DNA of 9,281 nucleotides from contig JAJYGB010000265.1 in NCBI GenBank assembly GCA_021785235.1, positions 1 to 9,281 of the forward strand, read 5' to 3'. This DNA is from Bacteroidota bacterium. Lineage in GTDB: Bacteria > Bacteroidota > Kryptoniia > Kryptoniales > JAKASW01. This document shows, one piece after another, positions 7,876 to 9,281 of the stretch. Both the position numbers and the translations under genes were made by a program. Each line of letters starts with the position of its first letter. The stretch's first letter is position 1. The notes below the pieces were generated by a model. The model was not told where the DNA came from and made no database searches. It saw only the letters and a program-made list of their open reading frames with translations.

Positions 7876-7920
7876 TACCGGCGGCGGGGATTTTGCCGGA
7901 ACAATGGAAGGACAATTCGG

Positions 7921-8910
7921 ATGCCTACTGGTATATCGCTTTGCATGATAGTCAGGAATGAAGCTCAATATCTTGATGCTTGCCTGAAAAGCGTGAACGG
8001 AGTAGCCGACGAGGTGATTGTCGTCGATACAGGTTCAACGGACTCGACTGTCGAAATCGCGAGCAGTCATGGGGCTAAAATTGTGACTCACGCTTGGGAC
8101 AACGACTTTTCCTCGGCGAGGAATGTCGCTCTGGAGTCGGCGGTCGGAGACTGGATTCTCGTCCTCGATGCGGATGAGGAACTTAGTGAAAAATCAAGAG
8201 AAAAGATTCGAGGTCTTGTCAAGGCTTCACGCGCTGACGGAGTTGAGATTATTGTTCGGAGCGAGATGCCGGAGACGGACGTGCTGAAGTACGAAGACAT
8301 GGGGATAGTAAGGCTGTTCAGAAACCGCAGTGCGTACAGGTACCAAATGCCGGTCCACGAGCAAATCAGGGGAAGCATAGAGAAGAGCGGTGGGAAGATC
8401 GAGCGATCCGACCTCGTAATTCTGCATCATGGCTATTCAAGGAGACTCGTTCAGGGGGCTGTGGACAGGGGCGCGAGGAATCTTGAGATTCTGCGAAGAG
8501 CGCTGTCTCGTTCAGAAAACGATCCGTACCTTCATTACCAAACCGGCGTGACCTTGATGAGCATGGGAAGGAAGGAAGAAGCGTACGCGGAAATGAAGAA
8601 GGTGCTCGGCCTTGACTACGTCGGAATGGGGAGCGCGATACTCGAAAGGCTGTTCATGAAAATGTCACAGCTCGCGCTGGAAAGAAATGAGAACGATAAT
8701 GCGATCAGTTATGCAAACCGGTGTCTCGATTACAATCGCACAAACGGTATAGCAATGTACGTGGCAGCGGTCGGCCTCCTTTCGATGAACGAAATTACTG
8801 AAGGTTACCAAATGCTTCTCCGGATCCGAGAAAATGGAGGGGGGAATCTGCGCTTGGATATTCAGCTTGAACACCTCATCAAGGCCTGTAAAGAGCTACT
8901 CCGCATCTGA
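7921..8910 (+). CDS. Family-2 glycosyltransferase with TPR-like C-terminus, probable flagellin modifier
   Basis: This is a complete 329-aa protein. The N-terminal 190 residues are a GT-A fold family-2 glycosyltransferase of the SunS-like group: opening SLCMIVRNEA, nucleotide-binding VVDTGSTDST (Asp36) and the metal-binding DxD motif LVLDADEEL (Asp83, Asp85). The family's 'HEQI' segment follows near residue 150. Residues about 195-320 are helical with TPR character ('YLHYQTGVTLMSMGRKEEAYAEMKKVL'). These enzymes transfer a sugar from a nucleotide sugar to an acceptor, here presumably in the cytoplasm. The same architecture occurs in Listeria GmaR, which adds GlcNAc to flagellin. Since flagellin follows within 300 bp, flagellin is the likeliest acceptor, but that is inference. 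AAGGA at 7908-7912, 8 bp before the ATG, supports this start. The 45-bp gap after the giant sensor gene suggests shared transcription. Confidence 0.88.
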   Translation: MPTGISLCMIVRNEAQYLDACLKSVNGVADEVIVVDTGSTDSTVEIASSHGAKIVTHAWDNDFSSARNVALESAVGDWILVLDADEELSEKSREKIRGLVKASRADGVEIIVRSEMPETDVLKYEDMGIVRLFRNRSAYRYQMPVHEQIRGSIEKSGGKIERSDLVILHHGYSRRLVQGAVDRGARNLEILRRALSRSENDPYLHYQTGVTLMSMGRKEEAYAEMKKVLGLDYVGMGSAILERLFMKMSQLALERNENDNAISYANRCLDYNRTNGIAMYVAAVGLLSMNEITEGYQMLLRIRENGGGNLRLDIQLEHLIKACKELLRI

Positions 8911-8959
8911 AACCGTCTCGATAGTGTCGCTTTGATGTTTGATTCATGTGAAAAACTTC

Positions 8960-8986
8960 TAAAGTTCCAGAGGTGACATCCGATAC
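8960..8986 (+). promoter_or_regulatory. Sigma-28 (FliA)-type promoter of the flagellin transcript
   Basis: TAAAGTTC (8960-8967), an 11-bp spacer (8968-8978) and TCCGATAC (8979-8986) match the flagellar sigma-28 consensus TAAAGTTT-N11-GCCGATAA. The -35 box agrees at 7 of 8 positions, the spacer is exact, and the -10 box agrees at 6 of 8, including the core CCGATA. Transcription would start near 8991-8993. The flagellin gene downstream is exactly the class of late gene this sigma factor controls. The match implies a fliA homologue elsewhere in the genome. Confidence 0.85.
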
Positions 8987-8998
8987 TATTGTTAAGGC

Positions 8999-9202
8999 AT
9001 GCTCGTGAGCCGGAAAAAGCCTTCAAGGCTTCAGCTCGCGGGAGCGGCGGCGAGAGGAGAGCCGCCGGACGGCCTTGAACTGATAACTCCTCTAACCGGA
9101 GGTCCTGCACACATCCGGTCGGACGTAAGTCCGATGGAAAAGGGCCTGCGGATTTCAACGAGCGGCATGGACGTCGCTCAAAACAATAACATGGAGGTAT
9201 AG
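8999..9202 (+). CDS. Possible 67-codon leader ORF upstream of flagellin
   Basis: An ATG-started frame of 67 codons fills the flagellin leader and ends (TAG 9200-9202) four bases before the flagellin ATG. Its last codons, ATG GAG GTA, contain the flagellin Shine-Dalgarno site. The predicted peptide is rich in Arg, Pro and Gly in its first half and ends MDVAQNNNMEV. I recognise no family, signal peptide or membrane segment. The predicted transcription start is only 6-8 nt upstream, with just a weak AAGG before the ATG, so it would be translated almost leaderless or not at all. If translated, it would be tightly coupled to flagellin. It could equally be a chance open frame in a structured, GC-rich leader. 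Confidence 0.25.
   Translation: MLVSRKKPSRLQLAGAAARGEPPDGLELITPLTGGPAHIRSDVSPMEKGLRISTSGMDVAQNNNMEV
9193..9198 (+). promoter_or_regulatory. Strong Shine-Dalgarno site GGAGGT of flagellin
   Basis: GGAGGT lies 8 bp before the ATG at 9207, a full-strength ribosome site that fixes the flagellin start. It contains a GGA core, the element recognised by CsrA where that repressor is present. Confidence 0.85.
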
Positions 9203-9206
9203 TACC

Positions 9207-9281
9207 ATGTCCGATTTCACATCGGGGTTCCGCATTGCGACAAACATCGGCGCGCAGAACGCCTACAATGCGTTGGACAAC
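9207..9281 (+). CDS. fliC: Flagellin, N-terminal fragment (3' end outside window)
   Basis: Only the first 25 codons are present, and the frame is open to the window end. After a short extension MSDFTSG the protein reads FRIATNIGAQNAYNALDN. This matches the highly conserved start of bacterial flagellins (consensus like 'RINTNIxALNAxxNL'), the beginning of the D0 helix that forms the filament core and carries the export signal. Flagellin is exported through the flagellar type III apparatus and polymerises into the filament. The start at 9207 is supported by the GGAGGT site 8 bp upstream. Transcription from the sigma-28 promoter at 8960-8986 is expected. The N-terminal extension of about seven residues before FRI is a little longer than in many flagellins. 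The variable central region, where glycosylation would occur, is not in the window. Confidence 0.9.
   Translation, partial: MSDFTSGFRIATNIGAQNAYNALDN

Larger units (their letters stand above)
8992..9206 (+). promoter_or_regulatory. Long structured 5' leader of the flagellin mRNA
   Basis: About 214 nt separate the predicted start site from the flagellin ATG. Within it, AAGCC/GGCTT (9017-9021/9027-9031) forms a small hairpin. CGGCGGC/GCCGCCG (9045-9051/9061-9067) forms a perfect 7-bp GC stem with the purine loop GAGAGGAGA. CTCC/GGAG (9087-9090/9098-9101) is a weak stem. TCGGAC/GTCCGA (9119-9124/9129-9134) forms a perfect 6-bp stem closed by the GNRA-type loop GTAA. Ten GGA trinucleotides are spread over the leader, one of them in the 9045-9067 hairpin loop and one in the flagellin ribosome site. 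The leader may regulate translation or mRNA stability. I did not recognise a known riboswitch class. A short reading frame overlaps most of it. Confidence 0.45.

Noticed and set aside
7878..7899. Inverted repeat CCGGC/GCCGG between the giant sensor and glycosyltransferase genes as a terminator
   Set aside because: Only a 5-bp stem with a 12-nt loop and no following U-run; more likely chance in GC-rich spacer.
7255..7968. 237-codon minus-strand open frame spanning the end of the giant gene and start of the glycosyltransferase gene
   Set aside because: Opposite to two well-supported coding genes with recognisable receiver and GT2 motifs; no family resemblance of its own.
9061..9140. Possible cyclic-di-GMP (GEMM-I) riboswitch in the flagellin leader
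   Set aside because: The stretch near 9108-9137 superficially resembles the 3' part of GEMM-I (ending CCGATGG), and the location before flagellin is tempting. The conserved core corresponding to GACGCAAAGCC and the GCAAACC element are not present in the right order.
1..9281. Mobile element, phage remnant or CRISPR array
   Set aside because: No transposase, integrase, long terminal repeats or regularly spaced repeats were seen; the tRNA gene shows no flanking duplicated 3' end within the window.

Overview
This is a chromosomal window of moderate GC content. It looks like a flagellated, free-living Gram-negative bacterium: there is a lipoprotein with a bacterial lipobox, cytoplasmic multi-domain sensor proteins, and the start of a flagellin gene behind a sigma-28-type promoter. 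Promoters and Shine-Dalgarno sites that resemble the E. coli consensus precede several genes. The style (LamG lipoprotein, PAS/GAF-rich kinases) would fit an Ignavibacteria, Zixibacteria or similar FCB-group lineage. That placement is a guess from style and is not shown by any marker gene here.

Left part (1-1916). The window opens inside the 3' end of a DinB-family gene. A well-formed sigma-70-type promoter follows, with a 13-bp inverted repeat over its -10 element. It drives a 358-aa lipoprotein with a C-terminal LamG (concanavalin-like) domain. A 458-bp gap follows that holds a tRNA-Ala(GGC) gene on the minus strand with its own promoter.

Middle part (1917-7875). Two signalling genes lie in the same direction. 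The first is a complete soluble PAS-GAF histidine kinase with all catalytic boxes intact and no receiver of its own. After a probable terminator hairpin comes a very large (1415 aa) protein with an N-terminal GAF-like region, about four PAS-like and three GAF-like segments, and a degenerate kinase core that lacks the phospho-accepting His and most ATP-binding glycines. It ends in a receiver domain that keeps the phospho-acceptor Asp but has Arg where Lys is normal. The two may form a phosphorelay: the active kinase could phosphorylate the receiver of the pseudokinase, whose many sensor domains would modulate it.

Right part (7876-9281). A family-2 glycosyltransferase with a C-terminal TPR-like region follows closely behind the large protein. 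After it comes a near-consensus sigma-28 promoter, a long (about 214 nt) structured leader containing a possible 67-codon reading frame, and the first 25 codons of flagellin. The glycosyltransferase-TPR architecture beside flagellin recalls flagellin glycosyltransferases such as GmaR of Listeria, so flagellin modification is the leading inference.

The most notable items are the degenerate hybrid kinase paired with an intact kinase next to the flagellin locus, and the long structured leader of the flagellin transcript.
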